From NCBI GenBank assembly GCA_030435675.1, contig CM059624.1, positions 10,192,769 to 10,256,768 on the forward strand: DNA of 64,000 nucleotides, written 5' to 3'. A program made the position numbers and the translations under genes. Under the pieces are notes generated by a model. It saw only the letters and a list, made by a program, of their open reading frames with translations. It was not told where the DNA came from and did not search any database. The DNA comes from Steinernema hermaphroditum. Taxonomy: Eukaryota; Nematoda; Chromadorea; Rhabditida; Steinernematidae. Below are positions 31,759 through 42,425 of this stretch, piece by piece. The first letter of the stretch is position 1, and the number at the start of each line of letters is the position of its first letter.

Positions 31759-32498
31759 CATGGCGCAGACAGTAAGGTCAACAGGCAAGCAGAAATTCGC
31801 GCCAAAAAGAGACTGATGTGTGTCTGTAGAAGATAAGAAAGCAGAAACATCAGAAATGAGAGCATGAAGGTACTATTTTAGAACAGGCACCTTCTTATCC
31901 AGAGCCCAATCCTCCTTGACTGCTTAACGACTTTCTAGAAAAATACGCTGAGGACCACGTTGAGTAAAGTAGTACGTAAGGTGCACTGAAATAAAAAAGA
32001 GACAACAACAACAGAAGTCTGTCTGAAAATCTGAAAGGGCTCGCTTCCCACTTTGCCCAATTGTCTGAAAGCGACCAGTTTGGCCTTTAAACGGCGTCCA
32101 GAATGAAGTCAATGTCAACTGTCTGCAAAACGTCAAAGAGGTCAAAACTAGGTTTTCATTAGGTTAGGAAGTACAACGCTGGAAGAAGAAGATATATTGT
32201 AGTTGAACCCCATTCCTGAGAGACTTGAATTGACTTTGCAAAAAAGGGAAATTTCTGTTCTGAGCTGGTCGTACTAAGCACGGCAACGTTTGCAGAGAAC
32301 AACACCGAGGGTATCCCCTTTTTGACCGGCACTCAAATCATTTTGGCGGTGTAAAATGTAGGGGAATTTCCATACACCTGGGCCCTGTATCATTGCCCCT
32401 CGAGGACGAACTTTGGCATGGGTTCAGTTGTTCGGTCATGTGGTTGTTTATACACTAAAATCCATTCCAAGGAAACCTAGGATGACCTCTCGGGTAGG

Positions 32499-32610
32499 TT
32501 TTGGCGCGCAACAGAGTGCGAAGAGAGCGGAGGGGCGGAGTCGCCCTGGCGTCGCGTCAAAAGGCCGTCGATGCGCGGTATACTCCATTCGAACGCTTAC
32601 GCTACGAGCC
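32499..32610 (+). promoter_or_regulatory. H1 promoter (copy 1)
   Basis: TTTTGGCGCGC (32499-32509) is an E2F-like word about 100 bp before the H1 ATG. GGTATACTCC (about 32577) is the only TATA-like word. Confidence 0.45.
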
Positions 32611-33270
32611 ATGTCTGACGAAGTTGCCCCCGCTCCCGCCGCCGCCGAGGCCCCGAAGGCCTCACCCAAGAAGGCCAAGGCCGCCGCCAAGCCCAAGGCG
32701 GCGCCGAAGCCGAAGGCCGAGAAGGCGCCTGCCAGCCACCCCTCCTACCAGGAGATGATCGGCGCGGCCGTCGCGGCGCTGAAGGAGAAGAAGGGCTCCA
32801 GCAAGACCGCCATCCTCAACTACATCAAGGCCAACTTCCAGGTGGGCACCAACGACGCCCAGACGAGCGGCCATCTCCGTCTCGCCCTGAAGCGCGGCGT
32901 CGTCAGCGGCTTCCTGAAGCAGACCTCGGGCACTGGCGCCTCCGGTCGCTTCCGCCTCGCTGAGAAGCCCGCGGTGAAGAAGGTCGCCAAGCCCGCCGCC
33001 GAGAAGAAGCCGAAGGCCGCGCCCAAGAAGCCCGCCGCGGAAAAGAAGGCACCTGCCAAGAAGGCCGCCGCCCCCAAGAAGGCCAAGGCTGCCCCTAAGA
33101 AGGCTGCTCCCGCCAAGAAGGCTCCCGCCGCGAAGAAGCCCGCTGCTGAGAAGAAGGCCGCCGCTGAGAAGAAGGCCAAGGCCGCTCCCAAGAAGGCCGC
33201 TCCCGCCAAGAAGCCTGCTGCCAAGAAGCCCGCCGCCGCGAAGAAGGCGTCCTCCAAGCCCAAGGCCTAA
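32611..33270 (+). CDS. H1: linker histone H1 (copy 1)
   Basis: 219 residues. An Ala/Lys/Pro-rich N-tail (MSDEVAPAPAAAEAPKASPK) leads to a winged-helix globular domain at about residues 45-115 (SYQEMIGAAVAALKEKKGSS, ILNYIKANF, LALKRGVVSGFLKQTSGTGA), then a long tail of KKAA/PKKA repeats. No introns; stem-loop at 33305, so this is the replication-dependent type. The start chosen is the ATG giving the typical MSDE-type N-terminus; the upstream ATGs at 32413 and 32482 would add promoter sequence. The other copy encodes the same protein. Confidence 0.95.
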   Translation: MSDEVAPAPAAAEAPKASPKKAKAAAKPKAAPKPKAEKAPASHPSYQEMIGAAVAALKEKKGSSKTAILNYIKANFQVGTNDAQTSGHLRLALKRGVVSGFLKQTSGTGASGRFRLAEKPAVKKVAKPAAEKKPKAAPKKPAAEKKAPAKKAAAPKKAKAAPKKAAPAKKAPAAKKPAAEKKAAAEKKAKAAPKKAAPAKKPAAKKPAAAKKASSKPKA

Positions 33271-33304
33271 GCTGTTTGACCTCCAGTCGTCCCTCCAACC
33301 CAAC

Positions 33305-33320
33305 GGCCCTCTTTAGGGCC
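33305..33320 (+). terminator. histone 3' stem-loop, H1 copy 1
   Basis: Consensus stem-loop 35 bp after the H1 stop. Its presence on H1 shows co-regulation with core histones. Confidence 0.9.
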
Positions 33321-33885
33321 ACACACCTTCATAAAACTAAAGGCATTCTATGCCAAGAATAACCAAGAACACCAATATGCGCTTTTTTCTTTAAAGGGCT
33401 TATAATATACGAATGATTCTTCTAGGAAGCTGGAGTAACGAGACAACTAGGCCCGGGTTCCGGTCAGTTTGAGCGAATAAAAATCGGTCAATTTGAACGA
33501 ATCTTGGCATCGGTTTTGAAATGGACGTATGTCACTAGGCCCGGCTCTTAAGCAACGCTAGGAAGCCCGTACCTATCCAGTTTTCTGATGCCGGAGACGA
33601 ATAACGAGGCGATCGGAAAATCGCCGATGCGACCACTTGCAGCACAGAGTACAGGGAAATGGGTGGCTGGCTGGCTGTCCAAAAAGGACGTCTGAGGTGC
33701 AATAGTAGACAGAATTTCCCTGCAAAGGACAATTAATTGGCTCGTCACACTTTCCGAGCGGTCTCTTGATGTCTTCACTGCGATACGGCAAAGGCCTAGC
33801 CTCTGGCTATGATATCTACAATTTCCTTTATTGAAATCATTGATGCACGTGTGACAATGGTATATCAGTTTCACTTAAGAGGTGT
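33321..33885. other. H1-H2A convergent spacer
   Basis: 565 bp between two 3' ends. Near repeats GGTCAGTTTGAGCGAAT and GGTCAATTTGAACGAAT occur at about 33462-33503. No gene seen. Confidence 0.5.
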
Positions 33886-33901
33886 GGCCCTAAAGAGGGC
33901 C
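33886..33901 (-). terminator. histone 3' stem-loop, H2A copy 1
   Basis: Consensus stem-loop, 30 bp after the H2A stop. Confidence 0.9.
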
Positions 33902-33931
33902 GTTGGGTTGGTGAGAAGTCGTCCCGAGGAC

Positions 33932-34315
33932 TTATTCGGCGTGCTCGCCTGTCTTCTTGGGCAGGAGCGAAGCTTGGATGTTGGGCAGGACGCCGCCCTG
34001 AGCGATGGTGACTCCGGAGAGGAGTTTGTTCAGCTCTTCGTCGTTGCGGACGGCGAGCTGCAGATGGCGGGGATTGATGCGGGTCTTCTTGTTGTCGCGG
34101 GCAGCGTTGCCGGCCAGTTCGAGCACTTCGGCGGCCAGGTACTCGAGCACAGCGGCCAAGTAGACGGGCGCGCCGGCGCCGACACGTTCCGCGTAGTTGC
34201 CCTTGCGGAGCATACGGTGGAGACGGCCAACGGGGAACTGGAGCCCGGCGCGCGACGAGCGCGTCTTCGACTTGCCAGAGGTCTTCGCCTTTCCTCCCTT
34301 TCCACGTCCGGACAT
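33932..34315 (-). CDS. H2A: histone H2A (copy 1)
   Basis: 127 residues starting [20 protein letters not shown], again a NatD-type N-terminus. The fold reads [19 protein letters not shown], then [13 protein letters not shown] and the acidic-patch helix. Asn replaces the usual Ile or Ala in [13 protein letters not shown]. The C-tail [11 protein letters not shown] has no SQ motif, so it is not H2A.X, and there is no H2A.Z signature. Divergent with H2B over 165 bp. Confidence 0.97.
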   Translation of the reverse strand: MSGRGKGGKAKTSGKSKTRSSRAGLQFPVGRLHRMLRKGNYAERVGAGAPVYLAAVLEYLAAEVLELAGNAARDNKKTRINPRHLQLAVRNDEELNKLLSGVTIAQGGVLPNIQASLLPKKTGEHAE

Positions 34316-34480
34316 AGCTGATGAGAACAGATGTACAACTGAGGTGCTCCCGGACCGCGCGCACTCCTTTTATGCGCCCATCGGGGCGCGGCGGCGCGGT
34401 GCCACGCCCCGCCCCGACGCGGGCTTAAAGGCGCTGGCCGGCGAGCGGTCGCCATTCGATCCATCGAAGCCCGCACGACC
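34316..34480. promoter_or_regulatory. divergent H2A/H2B promoter (copy 1)
   Basis: CATAAAAGG on the minus strand (about 34366-34375) serves H2A; CTTAAAGG (about 34424-34431) lies 50 bp before H2B. GC-rich centre. Confidence 0.65.
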
Positions 34481-34852
34481 ATGCCGCCCAAGCCGTCCGC
34501 CAAGGGAGCCAAGAAGGCCGCCAAGAGCCAGAAGTCCACCCGCACCGGAGACAAGAAGAAGAAGAAGTCCCGCAAGGAGTCCTATTCCGTCTACGTCTAC
34601 CGCGTGCTCAAGCAGGTTCACCCCGACACCGGCATCTCGTCCAAGGCGATGTCTATCATGAACTCGTTCGTCAACGACGTCTTCGAGCGCATCGCCGGCG
34701 AGGCCTCCAAGCTGGCGCACTACAACAAGCGTTCCACCATCTCGTCGCGCGAAATCCAAACCGCCGTCCGACTCATCCTCCCCGGCGAGTTGGCCAAGCA
34801 CGCCGTCTCCGAGGGCACCAAGGCCGTCACCAAGTACACCAGCGCCAAGTAA
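34481..34852 (+). CDS. H2B: histone H2B (copy 1)
   Basis: 123 residues. The N-tail [15 protein letters not shown] is the wording known from nematode H2B; a basic run [10 protein letters not shown] leads into the fold ([20 protein letters not shown]) and the C-terminal helix AVTKYTSAK with the ubiquitination-site Lys near the end. Intronless. Confidence 0.97.
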   Translation: MPPKPSAKGAKKAAKSQKSTRTGDKKKKKSRKESYSVYVYRVLKQVHPDTGISSKAMSIMNSFVNDVFERIAGEASKLAHYNKRSTISSREIQTAVRLILPGELAKHAVSEGTKAVTKYTSAK

Positions 34853-34890
34853 TCTTTTTCGCCGCCGGTCTACCCATCCCCCAACCCAAC

Positions 34891-34906
34891 GGCCCTCCTT
34901 AGGGCC
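34891..34906 (+). terminator. histone 3' stem-loop, H2B copy 1 (loop variant)
   Basis: GGCCCTCCTTAGGGCC, with a C in place of T in the loop compared with the other genes. It still fits the general consensus. Both H2B copies share the variant. Confidence 0.88.
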
Positions 34907-35048
34907 ACAACTCCCAAGTAAAACTTGCTGACCTCCCGTATATGAGTAATCCGCGGTTGTGTTGACCTAAAATCCGAATGCTATTTTTATAAAAATACCT
35001 ATCTATTTGTCAAAATAAAACAATATCCCGCAAAAGAATAACCTGTGG

Positions 35049-36215
35049 TTAGAGCTTCAGCTGTGTGCCACCGCTGATCCTCTTCGGGTCTCTCTGTTCC
35101 ATCTCCTTGAGACTTCCCTAAAAAAGCGAGCATGAGATTTCGTTCGGGGAGATCTATACGTACATTGTAGATCCGCACACTGGTCTCCGGGTACACGTTT
35201 TCCATAACGAAGGCAAGCATCGAGGCTTGCATACCCGTGTTGCAGGAAGTAACAGTCGGCTTGCTCTTGTCGTATCCACCCTTGTCGAGGAGCTCCTTCA
35301 CCAAATTGGCCGGCTTGATGAGACCGTCATCGCCGACAAGTTCGGCCGCTGGCACATTCTTGAATCCGGGAATGTAACTGCCTTCCACTCCTAAATCAGC
35401 AGCACGTTAGCTCACGTTTGTTGTCCAAGCAGTGTTACTGTAGGGATCCAGTCCGGTGTCTTGCTTTCCTTCGAACTGAGCGCGAATGCGAGCATCCAGG
35501 AAGTTCACTTTCTCCGGGTGGTCGATCATATCTTTTCCCTCAGCATCTTTCTTTTCGAGTTCCTCGAACGTAATGTTGATCTGGAGATTATCCGTCGCTT
35601 TCCAATCGCCTTTCTAAACGCCATAAATGAACGTTGCAGCGGTCACCTTCTACGTCACCTTCAACTGGATGGGATTGGGTGATGTGTCTACTTCGCTACC
35701 CTGACTCTTCCAATGATCAAATCCTCCGTCGAGAAGCGAAAACTTGTGGTGTCCGTATGCCTTGAATAGCATGGCAAATCTCGATGGGAACAGCATTCCT
35801 CCGAAAGCGCCGCGACCGTAGAAGATTAGGTGTTCTCCTTTGTCAATGCCCAACAATTGCACGTATTGCTCGAAAACTTCGGGTTCGTAGAGCGAGAAGC
35901 GCTCGTACTGGCCGGGATACATCGCCACATCCATATCGGCAAAGATGGATTCCGGAATGCGCGAAGAAAGGTACAGCTTCTTGTGCATGGATTCGCGCGC
36001 CATCAGTTCTTCGAATTTTCCATAATGCTGCTCTTTGAATTCCTTGTAGTTGGGCTTCGCGGTCGGCATGTAGGTGCAGTCAATGAGCCGGATTCCCTCT
36101 TTGTTGATGTAACCATTCTGAAACCATGACGTCATTCTATTCAATATTTGTAAGAGCGTCTAACCTTCAGGACTTCCCTCAACGTCTTAGCATCCAAAAG
36201 CTTCTTCAGGCTCAT
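35049..36215 (-). CDS. MPST: mercaptopyruvate/thiosulfate sulfurtransferase (tandem rhodanese)
   Basis: A two-domain rhodanese that moves sulfur from 3-mercaptopyruvate or thiosulfate to a thiol acceptor. The start at 36215 gives MSLKKLLDAKTLREVLKNGY. The first, inactive domain reads LIDCTYMPTAKPNYKEF, then HLIFYGRGAFGGMLFPSRFA and LLDGGFDHW. The second starts VNFLDARIRAQFEGK, contains GHIPGA-like EGSYIPGFKNVP, and carries the catalytic Cys in TVTSCNTGMQASML. The C-terminus is KRISGGTQLKL. Introns are about 45 bp. The active loop CNTGMQA differs from vertebrate MPST (CGSGVTA) and TST (CRKGVTA), so substrate preference cannot be read off; nematodes have several such paralogs. Confidence 0.88.
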
Positions 36216-36386
36216 ATTTTTCTGAACAGATATAATAACAGAATATTTCTTAGATTTTTCGCGAAAAACAGGCACAGCATAACCGCAATCGAAATCAAAT
36301 GTCTATGCCTAATCAGATGTCTAAACACGCTGTAGGTCGTTATGCAGACAATTTATAATGTCTGCAAATCTGTTTCATTTGGGGAG

Positions 36387-36704
36387 ATGGCGTCTCAAAA
36401 GGGGCCGTCTCAAACAGACGACGTCTCCTCGCCACACGTAAACACACCCCTAGGGCCTAAACAACCCACGCATGCAGCAGAAGACGACGCACTAAGGCAT
36501 AACGATCGAAAACCGACTCGTGGCTCTGCTGTAAACAAAACTCTGGCCAAAGGCCACCCTGTGACTCCTCCCGCATTCTCTAAAAATCATTTGCAGCCTC
36601 CCAACTCCGTGACCACTGGTAAAACCCATCCCGGAATCTTTTGTTTACCACTTTTTGTTGCTGCTGGTGCAGCGCCAATGCTCGTATCGGGCGACCTACA
36701 GTAA
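36387..36704 (+). CDS. possible small disordered protein with hydrophobic tail
   Basis: A 105-residue open frame starting MASQKGPSQTDDVSSPHVNT, polar and disordered, ending in a hydrophobic stretch GIFCLPLFVAAGAAPMLV. It lies just upstream of PCMT on the same strand. A tail-anchored small protein is conceivable, but no family is recognised and chance is possible. Confidence 0.3.
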   Translation: MASQKGPSQTDDVSSPHVNTPLGPKQPTHAAEDDALRHNDRKPTRGSAVNKTLAKGHPVTPPAFSKNHLQPPNSVTTGKTHPGIFCLPLFVAAGAAPMLVSGDLQ

Positions 36705-36806
36705 TGCGTTCCAGCTCTATCCGATGCTTCGTCAGCTGCGCGTATGCTGCTGAATCGCCTCAAGCAACGGATCGCTGCAACCACTCTTCTCTCCGCAGCG
36801 CTTACC

Positions 36807-37756
36807 ATGGCCTGGCGATCACATGGTCGCACGAACAATGAATTGGTCACCGCTTTGCGTCGTAAGTTTCTCCTTCTCTACATTGCTGAATTCTGATTTG
36901 TTCTGCACTCTAGCCGACGCTTTAGGTAACGGTGTTTACCATAGCGAAAGGGTGCGCGATGTGATGCTCGCTGTCGATCGTGCCGATTTCTGCCACTCAA
37001 ATCCCTATCTGGATGCTCCCCAAACTATTGGATACAATGCCACGATCAGCGCTCCACACATGGTAGGTTCTCGAACACTTCTTCTGCTCCTGCTGATAAC
37101 AAATTAGCGAAGTCATTAGTTCTGAGATGCTGTGAGATGAACTGAAGTGGTGTCGCCGCATCATCTCCCCTTCGATGTTCATTTCTTTTCTACCGTCTAA
37201 CAACTTCTCCTTCAGCACGCCAGCGCTCTCGAGCTTCTTTTGCCAAAGCTTACAAACGGATCGCACGTGCTGGATATTGGATCCGGTTCGGGCTACCTCA
37301 CCACGTGCATGGCGCATCTTGTCGGCTCGGAAGGCGTCGTCGTCGGCATCGAACATATACCGCAGCTAGTCAACCTCTCCATTGCCAACATACGTAAGAA
37401 CCACAGCGAAATGATGGACGACGGACGCCTGAAGATCATCGAAGGCGACGGTCGCCTTGGCTATCCAGCGGCCGCCCCTTACAATGCGATTCATGTTGGG
37501 GCCGCTGCCGAATCTCTACCTCAAAATGTACGTTCTCCATTCGTTTTTTTTGTGCTGTACGTAGAGCTTTCAGTTGGTCGATCAGCTCGCCGTCGGGGGA
37601 AGAATGATTTTGCCCGTGAATATGAACGACACCAGGAACGGCCAGCGGTACGTTCAAGTCGACAAGATATCGGATTCGGAGATTCAAACCAAGGATCTGA
37701 TGGGAGTCATCTATGTGCCGCTGACCTCTGTCGAACATCAGATTGGACGTCGCTGA
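36807..37756 (+). CDS. PCMT1: protein-L-isoaspartate O-methyltransferase
   Basis: It repairs isoaspartyl damage in proteins using S-adenosylmethionine in the cytosol. Exons 36807-36861, 36914-37062, 37216-37527 and 37574-37756 join in phase to 232 residues, the usual size. It begins MAWRSHGRTNNELVTAL as in animal PCMT. Then come DAPQTIGYNATISAPHMHA (substrate and SAM region), VLDIGSGSGYLT (SAM motif I), GIEHIPQLVNLSIANIRK, EGDGRLGY, YNAIHVGAAA and GRMILPV, and the end GVIYVPLTSVEHQIGR. An in-frame ATG at 36744 would add MLLNRLKQRIAATTLLSAAL, a possible organelle-targeting extension; I chose the family-typical start. Confidence 0.93.
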
Positions 37757-37939
37757 AGCGAACTGAAGACGCCAACCCAATTGCGCAACTTGTTGTATAT
37801 ACTATTTTAGAACCGCCGGTGACGCGGAACCAGATATTTGCTTTAATGTATTCTATTTGATGTAAATGCTCAAGAGCTGCTTCAGAGATCGGTTTAATTA
37901 TTACATTAGAATAAGCAACAAGCTGGGCGGGAACATGCA

Positions 37940-38724
37940 TTAAATTTCCTCCATCTCCTCCTCTTGGAGGACGACGACGACGCTTCGTGGCTTCACGAAT
38001 CCGCCATGAAGGTTCTCGCAGGTGAAGTAGCGGAGACCGTTGACGGATCCATCGTTCTTGCCTAGGGGTTCGTCGTAGACGACTCCTACCCAATTGCCCT
38101 CGCTGAACTGCGTCGTTCCCAGGAAAGCGATCTTCGCTTTCCGGTCGCACTGCTTCGTGGCCTGAACGATGCAGGAATCTCCGACGTTGAGCCCTTCGAG
38201 AGATTCGTTGTCGCCTGAAGCCTTCTCGGCGAGAATTTTCTTCTTCCATGCGCGCACGGAATCTGCAGGGAATCTATGTTACTTGAGCAAAGCCGATTCA
38301 TCCCTACTTTCGCGGCTGTCGTAGGCGCCGTCGTCCATCTGGTACTTCTCCACCTTCGTGACGTCGTCGAATTCAGAAACGGCGGCGCCGCCTGTGTTGT
38401 GGACGAAGATGATCATCTTGTTCTCGACGTTGAGTTCGCTTAGAAGGGCGTTATCGTTGGTCAGAGAGCTAAAGAATCGACCGTCAGCCGTCCGAAGCTC
38501 CAGCTTCATGTGGCGTTGTTCAATGCCAACAATGGTTTCCAAACGAGCCTGAACAAGTGGATGTAAGCGGCGTGATCAAGGAGCATGTTCTCGCGTCTTC
38601 TTCAAGCCTTACTTGCCTTGAAATCAGCCAATCGCTGGTCGGGGAAATTCTTCTCGTAGGGGAACTGATTCACCTCGGAGAGGATCTGCAACTGGATCGT
38701 CCTCGGTCCTTCCGGAGCGGCCAT
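37940..38724 (-). CDS. TBCB: tubulin-folding cofactor B
   Basis: A chaperone that handles alpha-tubulin during dimer assembly and, with cofactor E, dimer dissociation. The N-terminal ubiquitin-like domain runs from APEGPRTIQLQIL to about residue 90 (MIIFVHNTGGAAV). The linker has DDVTKVEKYQMDDGAYDSRE. The CAP-Gly domain reads KIAFLGTTQFSEGNWVGVVY, DEPLGKNDGSVNG and FVKPRSV. The C-terminus EEEMEEI keeps the acidic DEI/MI-like end typical of the family. The first intron uses a GC donor (AAG then GCAAGT) rather than GT; using the nearby GTAAGG instead would shift the frame and destroy the conserved DFKARLETIVG segment. Convergent with PCMT1, 184 bp apart. Confidence 0.92.
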
Positions 38725-39155
38725 TTCCGAAAAAAATAGAAACAAATGGACGCAACTCGAATGAGAATTACAAGTAGCGCGGAACTGTTGCCGCACAGAA
38801 ACACAAACGGAAACGTCGCCGGTAAAAATCGGACGGCGCGAAAACGGTTCTAGAATGTTCGATTAGGAGGACGGCGTCGGAGCACACTGCCTAACGCGCG
38901 CCGTACTGTCAAAAAAACCATCTGCCAGTGTCGTGCGCTCTCCCAGCAATAGAAAGCCGTTCCAGTGTCCTTTCATGATCCTTTCTCTTGGGAGACAATG
39001 ACCGGCACGCTAATTAAACATTAATGCAGATGGTGTGAGCGGAAGAAGAGGTCATGGGTCAGTGGAGGATTCGTGAACGTCGTACAGATCTGTCTTTGTC
39101 TTTACTGGTACTTTATTCACAGAAACCACAACATAAAGTTTCATTTGGGAGTTGT
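38725..39155. other. TBCB upstream region and H4 3' flank
   Basis: No gene. The last 50 bp (ACAACATAAAGTTTCATTTG) match the 3' flanks of the other H4 genes. Confidence 0.45.
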
Positions 39156-39171
39156 GGCCCTAAAGAGGGCC
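39156..39171 (-). terminator. histone 3' stem-loop, H4 copy 2
   Basis: Consensus histone stem-loop 39 bp after the stop of H4 copy 2. Confidence 0.9.
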
Positions 39172-39210
39172 GTTGGGTTGGGTGAGAGAGGCCGGGCCGA
39201 AGCGGGGCGC

Positions 39211-40120
<910 letters not shown>

Positions 40121-40149
40121 GCCTCGGCCCCTCTTCTTCTCATCCCAAC

Positions 40150-40165
40150 GGCCCTCTTTAGGGCC
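40150..40165 (+). terminator. histone 3' stem-loop, H3 copy 2
   Basis: Consensus stem-loop, 29 bp after the stop. Confidence 0.9.
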
Positions 40166-40264
40166 ACAACCGTACATAGAACTGTAACTACGGAGCATGA
40201 GTAAAATAAAATCGCAAATGACACTTTTTGTCGAAACACAGGGTCCAATGCTTCTGATTAGGGG

Positions 40265-40642
40265 AGGCAACCGAGTCAGTCGAAATAGGCGCCTGATCAG
40301 TTAAATTTATTAAGGTTGATTCCAGCTTTCTTCATTGTAATATTGGCGGAAGATTTTTACCCCGGGCCCGTAAAAAAAATAGAAAAAAAAAGAAAAAAAA
40401 TTGACAAAAGTCTATCTGACTCGAAAAGTGACTCGAACCGACTCGACTCGAAAAGGCTCGGGTCACTTTTCGAGTCAAGTCGACTTTTGGTGCAAATTTT
40501 CTTTCAGTCTCAAAAGAATTTCATGCAAGTCCGGGCTAGAAATCTTCCGGCGATATTACAATGAAGAAAGCTGGAATCAACCTCAATAAATTTAACTGAT
40601 CAGCCGCCTATTTCGACTGACTCGAACTGACTCGCTTGCCAA
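40265..40642. mobile_element. MITE-like foldback element with about 100 bp inverted ends
   Basis: The left end (about 40265-40370, GGCAACCGAGTCAGTCGAAA..) and right end (about 40535-40642) are inverted copies including TTGATTCCAGCTTTCTTCAT and its complement. The centre is another palindrome of GACTCGAAAAG words. There is no coding capacity. The arms differ at several positions, so the copy is not new. Confidence 0.7.
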
Positions 40643-40975
40643 CCCTACTTCTGATCCTGCATCTCTGCAACTGCCAAGAAATCGCCCTGACCATTATAAA
40701 GTCGGTGTCGGTGTGGGTCTCGGCACGATAAGAGCGCGCGAGAGCAATTTTTTCAAAGCATTGTTGAATTGCTCCCAATCGCTCGTCAGCTGAGGTTGTG
40801 TCCCCTATGAGGATATATCTTGCTGGGTGTATTTGGCATCACTCATCACTTTCGTGGTATTTCTTCCTGTGCATTCGAGCGGAATTGTTTCACCGCGCAT
40901 GATCCTTATCCTCGGGTCGTTAGCTCTTCGCATGCCCGTCATATTATTTACATGTGTTGCTTTGCAGCAACCGAT
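40643..40975. other. upstream of the RING gene
   Basis: An acceptor-like TGCTTTGCAG just before the ATG suggests an upstream leader exon or a trans-splice site. No other gene seen. Confidence 0.4.
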
Positions 40976-42191
40976 ATGAACTACTTCAACAAAACCGCTC
41001 TAGTCACTAACGAGATGTTGGAGCTGATCGTATGTAACAACCCGAATTGGTTTGCATCTGCTGTCCTTTTTATGAAGAATTTACCACTGATTTCAGCAAA
41101 ATTCAAACGGAAGATCAGTGGTTCCTCGGCTGTAAGCACACATTCTGTTGGTGAGTTCTGATTAACACATGAACTACAGTGCTACTTATAGGGACTGCGT
41201 ACGGAAATTCCGATCGCAGAAGGGGATGTCGCTGTGCCCCGTAAAAAGCTGCGGAATGTTGTTCGCGGGGGAACCGAAGCCGTGCACGTACATCAAGGAG
41301 GTCGCCGGGATTCTGCGCGCTCTGAAGCAAGCTATCGAGGACGTGAGTAGAGCTGCCTGTTTGTTTCGTCTTCTCATTGGCTTGTTTAGATGAACAACGA
41401 TCCTGCAGTACTCACCCAGAATCCCATGACGCAAGCCGAGGTGCGCGCGGCGGTGGACGCAATCGAGAGAAACACAGAAGACCAAACCGTGGACCAGTTC
41501 ATGTGCTCGCAGCAGTTCTTCGCGAGCCAGCATCAATGTATCTACCCCGACAGCCAAGCTCTGGCAGCTCCATTTCCATTCAGTCAGGCAGTTGTAGAAT
41601 CACACCTTCCATGCTCGCAAGTCCTTTCGGGATCCGACATGCCCGCCATTTCTGGAGTTCTTACTCAGCAGCTGGGTCCGGAGGAACCGTTGTTTGCTTC
41701 ACAGTTCCAACCAGCGCCGCTTCAATCTGCGAAGACTGCGAAGCGCACTCGAAAGTCGAAGCAAATCAAGCAGATTGAGAAGAAGGAACCCGTGGTCCTT
41801 GATGAAATGCCTCTGTTTGCGTCACAGTTCCAATCTCCGGCGAACGTCACAAAGCGCAGAGGAAAAGAGAACACTACCCCTTTCCAAAACAGTGCTCCGA
41901 TATTCACGCAGGAGTCGCTTTTCGCTTCTCAGTTTCCTGTGCCCATCACAAGCACAACCAGCATCAAAGACAACAAAATCGCCACCCTCGGAGAACCCCT
42001 GTTCGACAACCGGGAACCTGTTCGCCTGTCCCACTTCCAAACCAAACCGAAGGCCACATATGGCAATATCACACCAACAGTAGCTCCTATTGTGGCGGGA
42101 AAGCGCGAAACGAAAAGTTCTAGAACCACTGTAAGTTAAAAGTTTATCGCTGCGTTAAGTCCGCTCTAGAGTGGCTCTGTTTCAGGCTTGA
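40976..42191 (+). CDS. RING-finger protein with repeated FASQF motifs
   Basis: Not identified with a named gene. Four introns of 43-60 bp join a RING-like N-terminus to a long disordered tail. Splicing at a GTTTGC donor near 41050 gives VCNNPNC, then FLGCKHTFCWDCV and LCPVKSC, that is Cys-x4-Cys, Cys-x-His-x2-Cys-x2-Cys, Cys-x4-Cys. The core matches RING E3 ligases, but both outer pairs have four rather than two residues between the cysteines. A helix IKEVAGILRALKQAIED follows, as in the BRCA1/BARD1 RING region. The tail repeats PLFASQFQP, PLFASQFQSP and SLFASQFPVP, plus QFFASQ, and is rich in SQ. Role in ubiquitination or DNA repair is speculation. CHMP4 follows 235 bp downstream on the same strand. 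Confidence 0.68.
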
Positions 42192-42425
42192 GGCGTCTGC
42201 AGCGGAGCGACAGAGAAGGAGCCGTTGGAAGAGCATCCTTCAGAGTCGACGACATGATTTAAATGTTCGTTTTCACCTAATAAAGCTGTTATCCATCATG
42301 TAATTTTACGTTTCTGAGTCGTTAGTGTGCGCGAACGCGCGAGGGTTCTTCACACCCTTTACCTCCTTGCTGTCGATTTCGTAGTTTTGCGAAGGTTGCT
42401 GTCGAAAAACTGTCGATTTCAGCCA

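Larger units (their letters stand above)
31304..32498. other. H4-H1 spacer, regulatory-looking, no gene
   Basis: About 1.2 kb with no coding signal that contains the composite motifs listed separately. It is conserved as a whole in the right arm because of the recent duplication, so conservation here is not evidence of function. Confidence 0.5.
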
